Shown one piece after another: positions 44,368-52,480 of a DNA stretch of 64,000 bases. Under the pieces are notes generated by a model. The model did not search any database. It saw only the letters and a program-made list of their open reading frames with translations, and was not told the origin of the DNA. Source of the stretch: Candidatus Melainabacteria bacterium. GTDB lineage: Bacteria > Cyanobacteriota > Vampirovibrionia > 2-02-FULL-35-15. Position 1 is the first letter of the stretch, and each line of letters starts with the position of its first letter. Location of the stretch: assembly GCA_016193285.1 (NCBI GenBank), contig JACPSL010000008.1, forward strand, positions 1 to 64,000. The letters are read 5' to 3'. A program made the position numbers and the translations under genes.

Positions 44368-44970
44368 TTAACGTGAAATCTTTGATCTCTCAATAACTTC
44401 TTGTATATCAAACAAGTAATTGTAATCTAAGCCTTGTCGTTTAAATACTTCTCTGCCACCTTCATTTCTATCTACCATTGAAATTACTTGTTCAACAGTA
44501 CAACCAAATTCTTTAACTCTTTCAACTGCTTTTAAAGAAGAGATCCCTGTAGTTACTACATCTTCTAAAATTGCAACTTTATCAAATGGTTTTATTGGGC
44601 CTTCAATCCATTTCATGGTTCCATGTTTTTTAGGTTCTTTTCTAATATAAAAAGCATTTAATTTCTTTCCAAGTAAATAACTAATTTGTGAAATCCCACT
44701 GCTTAAAGGACAAGCTCCAACGCTTATACCACCAATTGCAGTAACACTTTCTTTTAACATTCTTAATAGCAAAATTGAAACTAATGTACCTCCTTCTGCA
44801 TCAAGGGTAGTTAACTTCCCATCAATGTAATAATTACTTTCTTTGCCAGAAACTAAAGTAACTTTTCCTTCTTTATAACTTTGTTTAGCAAGTATAGTTA
44901 AAAGTTTGGATTTTAATAATTTAGTATCTTGCTGCAAAATGGTACCAATTGATTGGTTTGTTGCTAACAT
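44368..44970 (-). CDS. pyrE: Orotate phosphoribosyltransferase
   Basis: 200 residues. The PRPP-binding signature is VAILEDVVTTGISSLKAVERV, and GGISVGACPLSSGI and AFYIRKEPKKHGT fit PyrE. It makes OMP from orotate in pyrimidine synthesis. The pair with thrS on the same strand (12 bases) is unusual. Divergent from the alkyltransferase-like gene with 17 bases between starts. Confidence 0.93.
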   Translation of the reverse strand: MLATNQSIGTILQQDTKLLKSKLLTILAKQSYKEGKVTLVSGKESNYYIDGKLTTLDAEGGTLVSILLLRMLKESVTAIGGISVGACPLSSGISQISYLLGKKLNAFYIRKEPKKHGTMKWIEGPIKPFDKVAILEDVVTTGISSLKAVERVKEFGCTVEQVISMVDRNEGGREVFKRQGLDYNYLFDIQEVIERSKISR

Positions 44971-44987
44971 GGTTTAATTATTTTACT

Positions 44988-45353
44988 ATGAAAACCTATC
45001 GGAAAGTTTACAATCTTGTTAAAAAAATTCCAAAAGGAAAAGTTTCTACTTATGGACAAATAGGACAATTTTTAAATCTTGACCCAAGAGTTGTTGGATG
45101 GGCATTGAATAGACTAGCGAATGGGCGTAAGAAAAAATTGGCTTGTCAAGTCACCATCTCGCCGTCTCGCCGTCTCGCCCAGTCGTCCTCAGTCCCTTGG
45201 CAACGAGTAATAAACTCAAAAGGTGGAATAAGCACAAACAGACTAATAAACATTCCTCTTGATCTGCAAAAAAAGCTTCTTGAAAAAGAAGGAATAAAAT
45301 TTAATAAAAAAGAAAAAATAGATCTAAAAAAATATTTATGGAGAAAGAGTTAA
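44988..45353 (+). CDS. Alkyltransferase-like protein (ATL, MGMT relative)
   Basis: 121 residues from the ATG at 44988. The MGMT DNA-binding core is present (FRKVY-type start, IPKGKVSTYGQIGQFL, RVVGWALNRL), but the alkyl-accepting Cys in PCHR is replaced by Trp in VPWQRVIN, the hallmark of ATL proteins. These bind O6-alkylguanine and hand it to nucleotide excision repair. About 16 residues encoded by CCGTCTCG repeats are inserted between helix and PWQR, a place where the family is normally short. Confidence 0.85.
   Translation: MKTYRKVYNLVKKIPKGKVSTYGQIGQFLNLDPRVVGWALNRLANGRKKKLACQVTISPSRRLAQSSSVPWQRVINSKGGISTNRLINIPLDLQKKLLEKEGIKFNKKEKIDLKKYLWRKS
45154..45185 (+). repeat. CCGTCTCG tandem repeat inside the ATL gene
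   Basis: CCATCTCG, CCGTCTCG, CCGTCTCG and then CCCAGTCG follow one another. This is an 8-base unit that encodes Arg/Ser/Leu-rich residues inserted right before the PWQR active-site motif. Base composition is far more GC-rich than its surroundings. Confidence 0.75.
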
Positions 45354-45459
45354 GATAATCAAACAGCTTTCTTAAAATATAAGGTTCAAGGGTTTCTTTC
45401 TTTGCTTAGTGCGATACAATATATTTGTTTTATCCATTTCTAAAGTTAAGGAGGATCAA

Positions 45460-46092
45460 ATGTTCAAAAGATTATTATTTTCTTTATTTATTTTCATGGC
45501 ATGCTCAATTTTTTGCAGTACTTATACTTTTGCACAAGACGAAGGGATTGAAGTTGAGCTTATAACTGGTGGACAGGCAAATTGTAGATTTAATGGTAAA
45601 GTACCTTTCCGAAGAATAAAAGCTAGCAATAACAACATTGTAACTGATGCATCTACAGGTAGAACTGAAGTCTCTATTAATTCAGAGCTGGATACAGAAA
45701 AGAACACCATTAATGCAAATATATTCACTGTAGTTGAAGCATTATCAAATCCAGCTACCCTTTTAAGTGGTGAGTCAGTAACTTTTGAAAGCACTGATTT
45801 TGAGTTTTCTATCTCTAAAGAAAGAAAAAGCGATGGGAAGATCATTGAAGTTACAAATGAAACTCCAGAAGGAGAAAGGACACAAGGTACTGTCACAATC
45901 TTAGTAGATACTTTTGTTGACAATAAAGCTAGTGGTACATTTCAAACCACTTTTACCAACACATTTAGAACTATTGAAAAGTTAGAAGAAGATGTTGAAA
46001 CGGATGAAAACGGTAGAGTAATTGTAAAATGTACATTTAAAAATGTGCCTGTGAATTTTTCTGGTGCTGGTCTGCCAGATTTGCCGTTTTAG
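45460..46092 (+). CDS. Secreted protein of unknown function
   Basis: 210 residues from the ATG at 45460, set by a strong AAGGAGGATC ribosome site; an upstream GTG would spoil the signal peptide. The signal peptide ends at STYTFA. The mature protein is beta-rich and acidic/polar, with two Cys that could pair (GGQANCRF and VIVKCTF). No family is recognised. Confidence 0.7.
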   Translation: MFKRLLFSLFIFMACSIFCSTYTFAQDEGIEVELITGGQANCRFNGKVPFRRIKASNNNIVTDASTGRTEVSINSELDTEKNTINANIFTVVEALSNPATLLSGESVTFESTDFEFSISKERKSDGKIIEVTNETPEGERTQGTVTILVDTFVDNKASGTFQTTFTNTFRTIEKLEEDVETDENGRVIVKCTFKNVPVNFSGAGLPDLPF

Positions 46093-46177
46093 TTTTGTTG
46101 ATGAAAGAAAGCCTGATGACCACATTACCTTCCAGGCCCTCTTTGAGCGTAATAAAGCATTCGACACTCTTAACTAA
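46091..46177 (+). pseudogene. Possible protein-coding remnant
   Basis: Directly after the previous stop, one frame stays open for 28 codons with no start and reads FVDERKPDDHITFQALFERN followed by KAFDTLN and stop. Codon use (CTC, GCC, GAC, CAC, CAG) is much more GC-rich than in the adjacent genes. It looks like the 3' end of a foreign or decayed gene, but the length is too small to identify it. Confidence 0.25.
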
Positions 46178-48549
46178 TTAACATTTCTTGTTCTCATATA
46201 ATTTAAAAGTACTTTTATTTGATCTAGATAGCTATTAATGTACATTGCTCTTTGTTCTCTATTTAAATATTTTTCTAAACCAAGCCAATTTTTAACTTTA
46301 AATTGTAAATCAAGCAATTTTTTTTCTATCTCAGGAGCTTTGTCAGAAGTGTAATTCCTGAAATCATTTCTTAATCCCTGACTTAAAAAATATACTTCTT
46401 TCTCAGTTTCAATATCTGCCAGCACTGACTGAGCTTGCCTAAAAGTAATTTTTTCAACAATAGTTGTAAACTCATCTAAAAGCCTTTGAGATGCTTGCAA
46501 GGGATCGTTATAAGGTATAAAAAGAGTTTGTTCTCTAAAAGGACCTCTTTTTAATAGATCTTTCTTTGAAGGACCAAGATGCTCTGTTGCAAACAATGCA
46601 ATTCCAAGCGTACCTAGATTTTTTGCAGTAGTAATCCTTTCTGCTAGTTCACCAACACTTAATGCTCTTAAATTAAAGGCTGGTACTATAATTGCTTTTT
46701 CGTTGACATTTTTTTTAGCACGTTCGTATTTTTCTTTGATTTCTTCTTTTGTAAATGAATAATAAAATGGATAAACTGCATCAATCCAATTATTTATAAG
46801 CCATGTTTCCCAATCTTGTTGAATTAATTGCATCCTAGTTAAATGATCAAAAGCAAATACAGCAGCAGAAATTTTTAATTTAGGTCTTACTTTTCTTAGC
46901 TTCATGCTTGTATCTTTTACAAAGTCACTTACAAGCATTGCTTTCCACTCCATCCAAATCTTGTTTTCTATTTCTTCAGTTTTTGGTAATTTATTTTTTT
47001 CGTTTCTATATGAATTTTTAGTTATAAAATCATAACCAACCTGTGTATATTTCTTTTGAAATGGGAACCGAATATAATCAAACTGTAATCCATCTACATC
47101 ATAGTTACTAACAATCTCGGCAAATAATTCCTGTAAAAACACACAAGCTTTTTTATTTGCTGGACTTACCCAAAACTCTGGCTGCATTTCAACCCTTAAT
47201 TTTCCATCTACCCCGGATAAAATCCAGCTTCTCCCATATTTTTCAATTATAGGTCCTGGATAATTTACTTCCTTACTAATTAAAAGATTGTGTCTTGTGT
47301 TGCCTACAGAAAATGTCCACACCCATGCATGTAACTCAACTCCGGCTGTATGAGCAGCATCAATAGCTACTTGTAAAGGATCCCATCCCTCTATAAGTGG
47401 ATTTTGTGACAAAAGTTTTGAAGGATAAATTGGAAATCCTGCATTAACTGTTTCGAAAAAAATAACATTAAAACCTACAGCTGCAAGATCTTTAATTAAT
47501 TTTCTAAGTTCAAGAGGATTTTTTGAACCAACTATGGTTCCACGATCTAACCATATTGCACGAATTTCTATATCTCTTGCAGGTACACCTGACGAGTAAG
47601 TAATTGCAAATTCACTTTTTGCAGCCTCAGCATATTCTCTTGCTAGTTTGTAATTATTAAACAAGTAATTAGAATTAAAACTATGTAAAAGATCAAGACC
47701 ATCATCATAGTGTTTTTTAAGCTTATACCTTGGTAATGGCAGTCCTAGTTGTTCTGCTATTTGAATAACTGAAGAAGCTTGCTCTTTAAGAAGTACAATA
47801 TCTTTTAAAATTGTTGCATACTCATCTCTTGTAATAGGTTTCACAAGCCTAGTAAGTAAATCTATACTAAAGTTTTCAATGGTTAAATAAAGAACATTGA
47901 CATCAATATTTTTATCTATATCCTGCCCCCAGCTATAACCAATATAAGCAATATTTTTTGTACTTCCAATTGCAAGCTGATTGTTTTCTCTCCACCTGGC
48001 TATTACTTTTCTTACTGAGCCACTTAAAGAAAATTCAGAATAAAAATCATCTGCTGGTAATTCAACGAATGAGTCATTAATTTTGTATGTTAGGGTTAAA
48101 GTACTTTTTGCAATTAGGTTTTGTTTTAAATCAATTCCATTTTCAGACAAAAAAAGTTTTAGAGTATCAGAAACAGGCCCTATACCACTTGAAATAATTA
48201 ATTTTCCACCAGAATTTATAAAATTAGCCAGAAAAGTTTGTTCATCTTCATCGATATCATTTGCAAGCGGGAAATAAATTACGTTTACACCAACATCTTC
48301 AATTTTTGTCTCTTTTGTAATGTTACATAAAAATTGGTAATCTAAATAGGTTTTCTCAAATGTTTCAAGAAACAATTCCCAAACTTTTTCAAACCCAATA
48401 ATGTTGTTAGTCTTATATGAATCTTCATTTTTATAGCTGTATAAAACCCCAACCTTTTCACTAGCTTGAACACTTGCTAAACTACACTTGTAGCCAAAAA
48501 GCAAAAAGATGAGAAAAACAAAACATTTAATTTTAAAAAAATTTGACAA
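46174..48549 (-). CDS. GHL10-type glycoside hydrolase-like secreted protein (YddW/COG1649)
   Basis: 791 residues from a TTG at 48549. This start gives a clean signal peptide (SNFFKIKCFVFLIFLLFG, then SLASVQA); an ATG at 48594 is possible but would create an odd extra hydrophobic segment. Residues 20-290 form an N-terminal domain of alpha/beta type resembling glutamine-amidotransferase-like modules. From about 340 a TIM-barrel of the COG1649 type is evident: IRAIWLDRGTIVGS, FFETVNAGFPIYPS, AHTAGVELHAWVWTFSVG, YDVDGLQFDYIRFP. It probably acts on cell-wall or exopolysaccharide glycans. Its 5' end overlaps the divergent PNP gene. Confidence 0.82.
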   Translation of the reverse strand: MSNFFKIKCFVFLIFLLFGYKCSLASVQASEKVGVLYSYKNEDSYKTNNIIGFEKVWELFLETFEKTYLDYQFLCNITKETKIEDVGVNVIYFPLANDIDEDEQTFLANFINSGGKLIISSGIGPVSDTLKLFLSENGIDLKQNLIAKSTLTLTYKINDSFVELPADDFYSEFSLSGSVRKVIARWRENNQLAIGSTKNIAYIGYSWGQDIDKNIDVNVLYLTIENFSIDLLTRLVKPITRDEYATILKDIVLLKEQASSVIQIAEQLGLPLPRYKLKKHYDDGLDLLHSFNSNYLFNNYKLAREYAEAAKSEFAITYSSGVPARDIEIRAIWLDRGTIVGSKNPLELRKLIKDLAAVGFNVIFFETVNAGFPIYPSKLLSQNPLIEGWDPLQVAIDAAHTAGVELHAWVWTFSVGNTRHNLLISKEVNYPGPIIEKYGRSWILSGVDGKLRVEMQPEFWVSPANKKACVFLQELFAEIVSNYDVDGLQFDYIRFPFQKKYTQVGYDFITKNSYRNEKNKLPKTEEIENKIWMEWKAMLVSDFVKDTSMKLRKVRPKLKISAAVFAFDHLTRMQLIQQDWETWLINNWIDAVYPFYYSFTKEEIKEKYERAKKNVNEKAIIVPAFNLRALSVGELAERITTAKNLGTLGIALFATEHLGPSKKDLLKRGPFREQTLFIPYNDPLQASQRLLDEFTTIVEKITFRQAQSVLADIETEKEVYFLSQGLRNDFRNYTSDKAPEIEKKLLDLQFKVKNWLGLEKYLNREQRAMYINSYLDQIKVLLNYMRTRNVN

Positions 48550-49273
48550 TATAAAAATTATCCCCCAGATTGCAATTATAACTGGCTCAGGCATAAAACT
48601 TTTTGAAGATAAAAGGACAGCTTTCAGCTCTAATATAAAAGGACACGAACATTCCCTAAAGTTATATAAAATAAAAGGCAAATATATTCTTGTTTTTTCT
48701 GGCAGGCATCATTTGTATGAAGGTTTAAGCATTACTGATGTAGCAGCAAATATAAGACTTATCTATGAACTTGGCATTAAAAAAGTTTTAATTACAAATG
48801 CAGCTGGAGGAATAAATAAAAAATTTAAAGTAGGAGATCTAATGCTAATCACAGGATTTATAGATTTAATGCAACCAACTGAAAGAGGAATTTTAAATGG
48901 AATAACACAACCACCTTATGGCTTTAAAACAAAATTGAGCTCTCAGCTCTATCTAAAACAAGGAATCTATGCAGGTGTTTTAGGTCCAACATATGAGACA
49001 TATTCTGAAATTAAATTATTACAATCATTAGGAGCAAGTGCAGTTGGTATGTCAACTGTTCCAGAAATTATATGTGCAAAAAGTCTTGGATTAGACTTTG
49101 CAGCAATATCTGTAATAAGCAATGTTTGGAATAAAAATCACAAACCATCACACGAAGAAGTTTTAAAAAATGTTAAAAAAGCAAATAAGAAATTAGAAAA
49201 GCTTATTTTAGATATCCTTAAACTATACTGTCTGTTAATTTTTTCTACTGGTGGTTTTGACTTGGTTTTGTGA
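48509..49273 (+). CDS. Purine nucleoside phosphorylase (trimeric type)
   Basis: 254 residues. Phosphate and purine-site landmarks are IITGSGIKLFE, FSGRHHLYEG, ITNAAGGINKKFKVGDLMLI, GPTYET, GASAVGMSTVPE and ISVISNVWN. It cleaves purine nucleosides with phosphate, in salvage. The segment before YAGVLGPTYET is about ten residues shorter than usual. The start at 48509 lies within the divergent glycoside hydrolase 5' region, so the two genes overlap by about 40 bases head to head. Confidence 0.9.
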   Translation: MRKTKHLILKKFDNIKIIPQIAIITGSGIKLFEDKRTAFSSNIKGHEHSLKLYKIKGKYILVFSGRHHLYEGLSITDVAANIRLIYELGIKKVLITNAAGGINKKFKVGDLMLITGFIDLMQPTERGILNGITQPPYGFKTKLSSQLYLKQGIYAGVLGPTYETYSEIKLLQSLGASAVGMSTVPEIICAKSLGLDFAAISVISNVWNKNHKPSHEEVLKNVKKANKKLEKLILDILKLYCLLIFSTGGFDLVL

Positions 49274-49340
49274 AAATAAAATCATCAATATAGAGACGCA
49301 TAACTACTTAATTTTATTCGAGGTAGGGATATCCTAAATC

Positions 49341-51029
49341 TCACAAGTGACGAAGAATGTTCTCTGCTACACGAAATGAATTTGCATAAATCGTCCATGT
49401 ATAAGGAACACTACCTCCTGTAGGCATAAAGCTACCATCAGTTATATATAAATTATCACACTCATGTGCTAGGCAATTTTTATCAAGGACAGAATGTTTT
49501 GGATCTTTTCCAAAACGACAACCACCAACAACTAAATTTGGTTGTGGTGAACCACTAATATTAGAAACAATATTTTTAGCCCCAAGTTTATAGAGTACCT
49601 CTTTTGCTTTGTTTGCTAGATAATTCCCAATTTTAAGATCATGTTTGTGAGATCCAACACGGACACGAGCAACTGGTGTTCCCCATGTGTCTTTAACGTG
49701 TGGATCTAAGGTAACAAAACAATCATCATTTGGTAGCCAATCACAATATACTTCAAACATAAGATGCCTTGCTTCAGTAAAGTAAGATTTTAAACGTTTT
49801 TTTAGTTTGGATCCCCAAATCAACTGCTCATGGTCATCTTGTTCTAACCATTTTAGTCTTTGTGCTTGTAAGATTGGATTTGGATGACGAAAAAGAAAAT
49901 TAATCACGCCACCTTTTATTTTTTTATTTGGCACAAGATCTTCAATAAAATACCAATCTTGTAGTGCTCTATTTATAAAAGGTCTTTGAGCCTTTAAATC
50001 ATCTGCTTGTTCTTTATCAAAATCACTGTAAAATAAATCACCACTACCAGTGCCACCACCTGAAAAAATTAAATTTTTTCCTACCTGACCATAATTATTT
50101 CCTAAACCATTTGGATGTCTAGGCCCTATTGAAGAAAGCAACAGTCTACAAGTTTCAATTGCCTGACAAGCAACTACAAAGATCTTTGCACTAACTTTTT
50201 GTCTTTTGCTTGCTTTATCGTAGTACTCAGCAAATATTACTCTACCTTGCTCATTGCTTGCTAGTTTATAAACTTTAGAATGAGGTCTTATTTCTAAGTG
50301 ACCGGATCTAACTGCATGATCTAGTAATGCTGCTCTAGATGAGCCTTTTGCACCAGTTGGACATCCGTAGCTGCCACAATAATCAGAATAACTGCAGCCA
50401 TTTCTATTAAGTGTTGAGTAAGGCAAAATAGCCCTTGGAACTGGTAGAGGACTTAGTCCAAGCATATGACACGCATGATCAATTTGTTTAGCTAAAGGAT
50501 GTTCTTGTGTTGGTGGATATGGAAAATTTTTTGTTGAGCGAGGTTCTAAGTATTTATGAGAAACAACTTGACCTGATATCCCAACTTGTGATTCTACTTT
50601 AGTGTAATATGATTCCAGATCTTCATAAGAAATAGGCCAGTCTGCAACATTTGCACCCTCAATAGGCCCAAAACTAGATAGCAAGTGAAAATCTTCAGGC
50701 TTTAGTCTATGGAAAAAACCACTCATAAAATTTGAAGAACCTCCTACACAATTTCCATTCCAAAAGCTTTCACCTGAAATAGATGTAGGAATTGCTTCCC
50801 ACTTGCCATCGTCATCTAGTTCTTCAATTACATGTTGTTCATCTTTAAGAAGTGGGGTATAAACATCCCGCCTACAACAAGCTAATTCATCCTTAAAAAA
50901 ATCTTTACTAGAAAAGTATGGCCCCTTTTCGAGGACTACTATAGAATAACCACTTTGTGCAACTGTCCATGCAACAGGACCAGCACCAGCACCACTTCCT
51001 ATAATACATACATCAAAATCTCTTGTCAT
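49341..51029 (-). CDS. GMC-family FAD oxidoreductase (gluconate dehydrogenase large-subunit type)
   Basis: 562 residues. The N-terminal FAD fold is CIIGSGAGAGPVAWTVA; the GMC signature region GNCVGGSSNFMSGFFHR, the GCSYSDYCGSYGCP cluster and the C-terminal LYITDGSFMPTGGSVPYTWTIYANSFR are present. With the small subunit gene just upstream (4-base overlap) it forms the two-subunit membrane alcohol/sugar-acid dehydrogenase type. A cytochrome partner is not in the window. The substrate is unknown. Confidence 0.88.
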   Translation of the reverse strand: MTRDFDVCIIGSGAGAGPVAWTVAQSGYSIVVLEKGPYFSSKDFFKDELACCRRDVYTPLLKDEQHVIEELDDDGKWEAIPTSISGESFWNGNCVGGSSNFMSGFFHRLKPEDFHLLSSFGPIEGANVADWPISYEDLESYYTKVESQVGISGQVVSHKYLEPRSTKNFPYPPTQEHPLAKQIDHACHMLGLSPLPVPRAILPYSTLNRNGCSYSDYCGSYGCPTGAKGSSRAALLDHAVRSGHLEIRPHSKVYKLASNEQGRVIFAEYYDKASKRQKVSAKIFVVACQAIETCRLLLSSIGPRHPNGLGNNYGQVGKNLIFSGGGTGSGDLFYSDFDKEQADDLKAQRPFINRALQDWYFIEDLVPNKKIKGGVINFLFRHPNPILQAQRLKWLEQDDHEQLIWGSKLKKRLKSYFTEARHLMFEVYCDWLPNDDCFVTLDPHVKDTWGTPVARVRVGSHKHDLKIGNYLANKAKEVLYKLGAKNIVSNISGSPQPNLVVGGCRFGKDPKHSVLDKNCLAHECDNLYITDGSFMPTGGSVPYTWTIYANSFRVAENILRHL

Positions 51030-51586
51030 AATTTTTTTAGTTCAAAATAACGTTTGTTCTTTGGAGGGCGTGGGTAAGGTGGTTTATATCCAATCCACTT
51101 CCATCCAATGCTATCGGGATTACCTCCATAAACAGGATCACTAAACAAAGCCTCGAAGATGTAAGTAATTAAAGTAGATAACCATTCTTCACCATCTTTA
51201 GTTTCAGAAAAGTTGCCGAGCAATTTTTCACGTTTATTCCATGTTAACTGGACAAATTGTTTTTTATGACTTTTCATTGCTGTTTCATTTAATTGATGAA
51301 TACCAGAAAGAATTATTTTTTTTTCTTCCTTTTCAATAAACGGATCAGAAAGGACAAATTGTAAATAGCTTGTTGCATTAATCTCTTTTGCTCCTGGAGA
51401 ATCTGTATCAGATGGAAATAAATGCTCCTGGACTACTCTTAAAGTTAACCAATCAATATCAAGAATCTTTTTTTTGAATTGATTTAAGTAATAAAACAAC
51501 GGCACAGCTGATAAAATGCCAGGTAATGCAAGAACTCGGATTAGAAAATCACGCCTGTTCATATTAAATTTTTTTACACGTTGCAT
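51026..51586 (-). CDS. Gluconate 2-dehydrogenase subunit 3-family protein with Tat-type signal
   Basis: 186 residues. The N-terminus has a twin-arginine motif (NRRDFLIRV) followed by a hydrophobic stretch, so export of the folded complex is expected. The body contains the subunit-3 pattern (HLFPSDTDSPGAKEINATSYL, GNPDSIGWKWIGYKPP). It overlaps the GMC gene by 4 bases and probably escorts it through Tat. Confidence 0.87.
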   Translation of the reverse strand: MQRVKKFNMNRRDFLIRVLALPGILSAVPLFYYLNQFKKKILDIDWLTLRVVQEHLFPSDTDSPGAKEINATSYLQFVLSDPFIEKEEKKIILSGIHQLNETAMKSHKKQFVQLTWNKREKLLGNFSETKDGEEWLSTLITYIFEALFSDPVYGGNPDSIGWKWIGYKPPYPRPPKNKRYFELKKL

Positions 51587-51746
51587 TTTTAATAGAACTT
51601 ACTTAGGGGTATCCAAGCTGTTATATATAGTCTCACTCTAAAGGAAGAGTTATATAATATTATAGTTATTTATAAATGACGTGAATAAAATATTTATTTA
51701 TTACGTCTCCAGGTCAGAAGGTAATAAATGATAAAAGGAGAAAATT

Positions 51747-52007
51747 ATGAAAAATATAGCTAAAATTGCAACAATAACAGCTTTAGCCATTGCAATAGGG
51801 ACATGGGTACCAACTATTTCAGTTGCACAAGAAGGCAAATGTGGTGAAGGTAAATGTGGTGAAGGAAAATGCGGTGCCAAAAAAATGATGAAGAAAATGT
51901 TTAAAAAGGATAAAAAAGCAAAGAAAGAAACCACTACTAAAGCTAAATCAACTGAAGGAAAATGTGGCGAAGGAATGTGTGGTTCTGGTAAAGAAAAGAA
52001 AGAATAA
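51747..52007 (+). CDS. HvfA-like secreted precursor with EG[K/M]CG repeats
   Basis: 86 residues with a good AAAGGAG ribosome site. Residues 1-26 are a Sec signal peptide ending TISVA. EGKCG occurs at 29-33, 34-38, 39-43 and 70-74, and EGMCG at 75-79; between them lies a Met/Lys/Thr-rich stretch. EGKCG is the motif of HvfA-type RiPP precursors, whose Cys are converted to copper-binding oxazolone/thioamide groups by a DUF692 (MNIO) enzyme and a partner. Neither modifying gene is in this window. The function (copper or other metal sequestration outside the cell) is therefore inferred from the motif. Confidence 0.7.
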   Translation: MKNIAKIATITALAIAIGTWVPTISVAQEGKCGEGKCGEGKCGAKKMMKKMFKKDKKAKKETTTKAKSTEGKCGEGMCGSGKEKKE

Positions 52008-52066
52008 ATTAGTAGCTTATGATGCTTATGCAAACGCTAAATAGAATCCTACAATTTTAACTATAC

Positions 52067-52092
52067 TTTAAAATTTAGTACTAAATTTTAAA
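52067..52092. repeat. 26-bp perfect palindrome
   Basis: TTTAAAATTTAG-TA-CTAAATTTTAAA is perfectly symmetric with a central TA (13+13). It lies 60 bases after the EGKCG-peptide gene and 88 before the BrnA ORF. No T-run follows. It could be a regulator site or a weak bidirectional terminator. Confidence 0.6.
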
Positions 52093-52156
52093 CTTGGGGG
52101 AGGCTTAGTGTAAGAGTTTCCCACTTTGTTAATCTTAACCCATAGTTGGTACAATA

Positions 52157-52173
52157 TATACAGATTGTGTATA
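52157..52173. promoter_or_regulatory. Candidate BrnA operator
   Basis: TATACA-N5-TGTATA inverted repeat just upstream of the brnA-like start. BrnA antitoxins are DNA-binding and repress their own promoter, so an operator is expected here. It is called from symmetry and position only. Confidence 0.45.
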
Positions 52174-52179
52174 CAATAA

Positions 52180-52464
52180 ATGAAATTTGAATGGGATAAA
52201 AAGAAAGGACATTATATTATGAGTATCTCAAAAAAAAGAGCTAAAGCAATACAATCAATTAAGGATGAAGATATAAATTATTCAGATATTCCAGAACTAA
52301 GTGAAAGTTTTTTTAAAAGTGCAAGTCTTGAAATGCCCAGAACCAAAACCGCAATATCATTTAGAATAGATAGTGATGTACTAGAATGGTTTAAGTCTCA
52401 GGGAGAAAAGTATCAAACCAAGATGAATGCTGTCTTAAAAGCATTTGTGAATGCACGTAAGTAG
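52180..52464 (+). CDS. brnA: BrnA-family antitoxin carrying an N-terminal BrnT remnant (no toxin)
   Basis: 94 residues. The body from about 34 to 94 is a BrnA antitoxin: DIPELSESFFKSASLEMPR, then AISFRIDSDVLEWFKSQGEKYQTKMNAVLKAFV (ribbon-helix-helix DNA-binding end). The first residues MKFEWDKKKGHYI are the characteristic start of the BrnT toxin (MxFEWDxxK). An internal ATG at 52219 with AAAGGAC upstream is the likely native BrnA start. It is thus a deletion derivative in which the toxin body was lost, leaving an orphan antitoxin. Confidence 0.8.
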   Translation: MKFEWDKKKGHYIMSISKKRAKAIQSIKDEDINYSDIPELSESFFKSASLEMPRTKTAISFRIDSDVLEWFKSQGEKYQTKMNAVLKAFVNARK

Positions 52465-52480
52465 CATTGAATTTTTTATT

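Noticed and set aside
44949-44987. Upstream TTG start for the ATL gene
   Set aside because: It would run into pyrE and add hydrophobic residues not seen in the family; the ATG at 44988 fits better.
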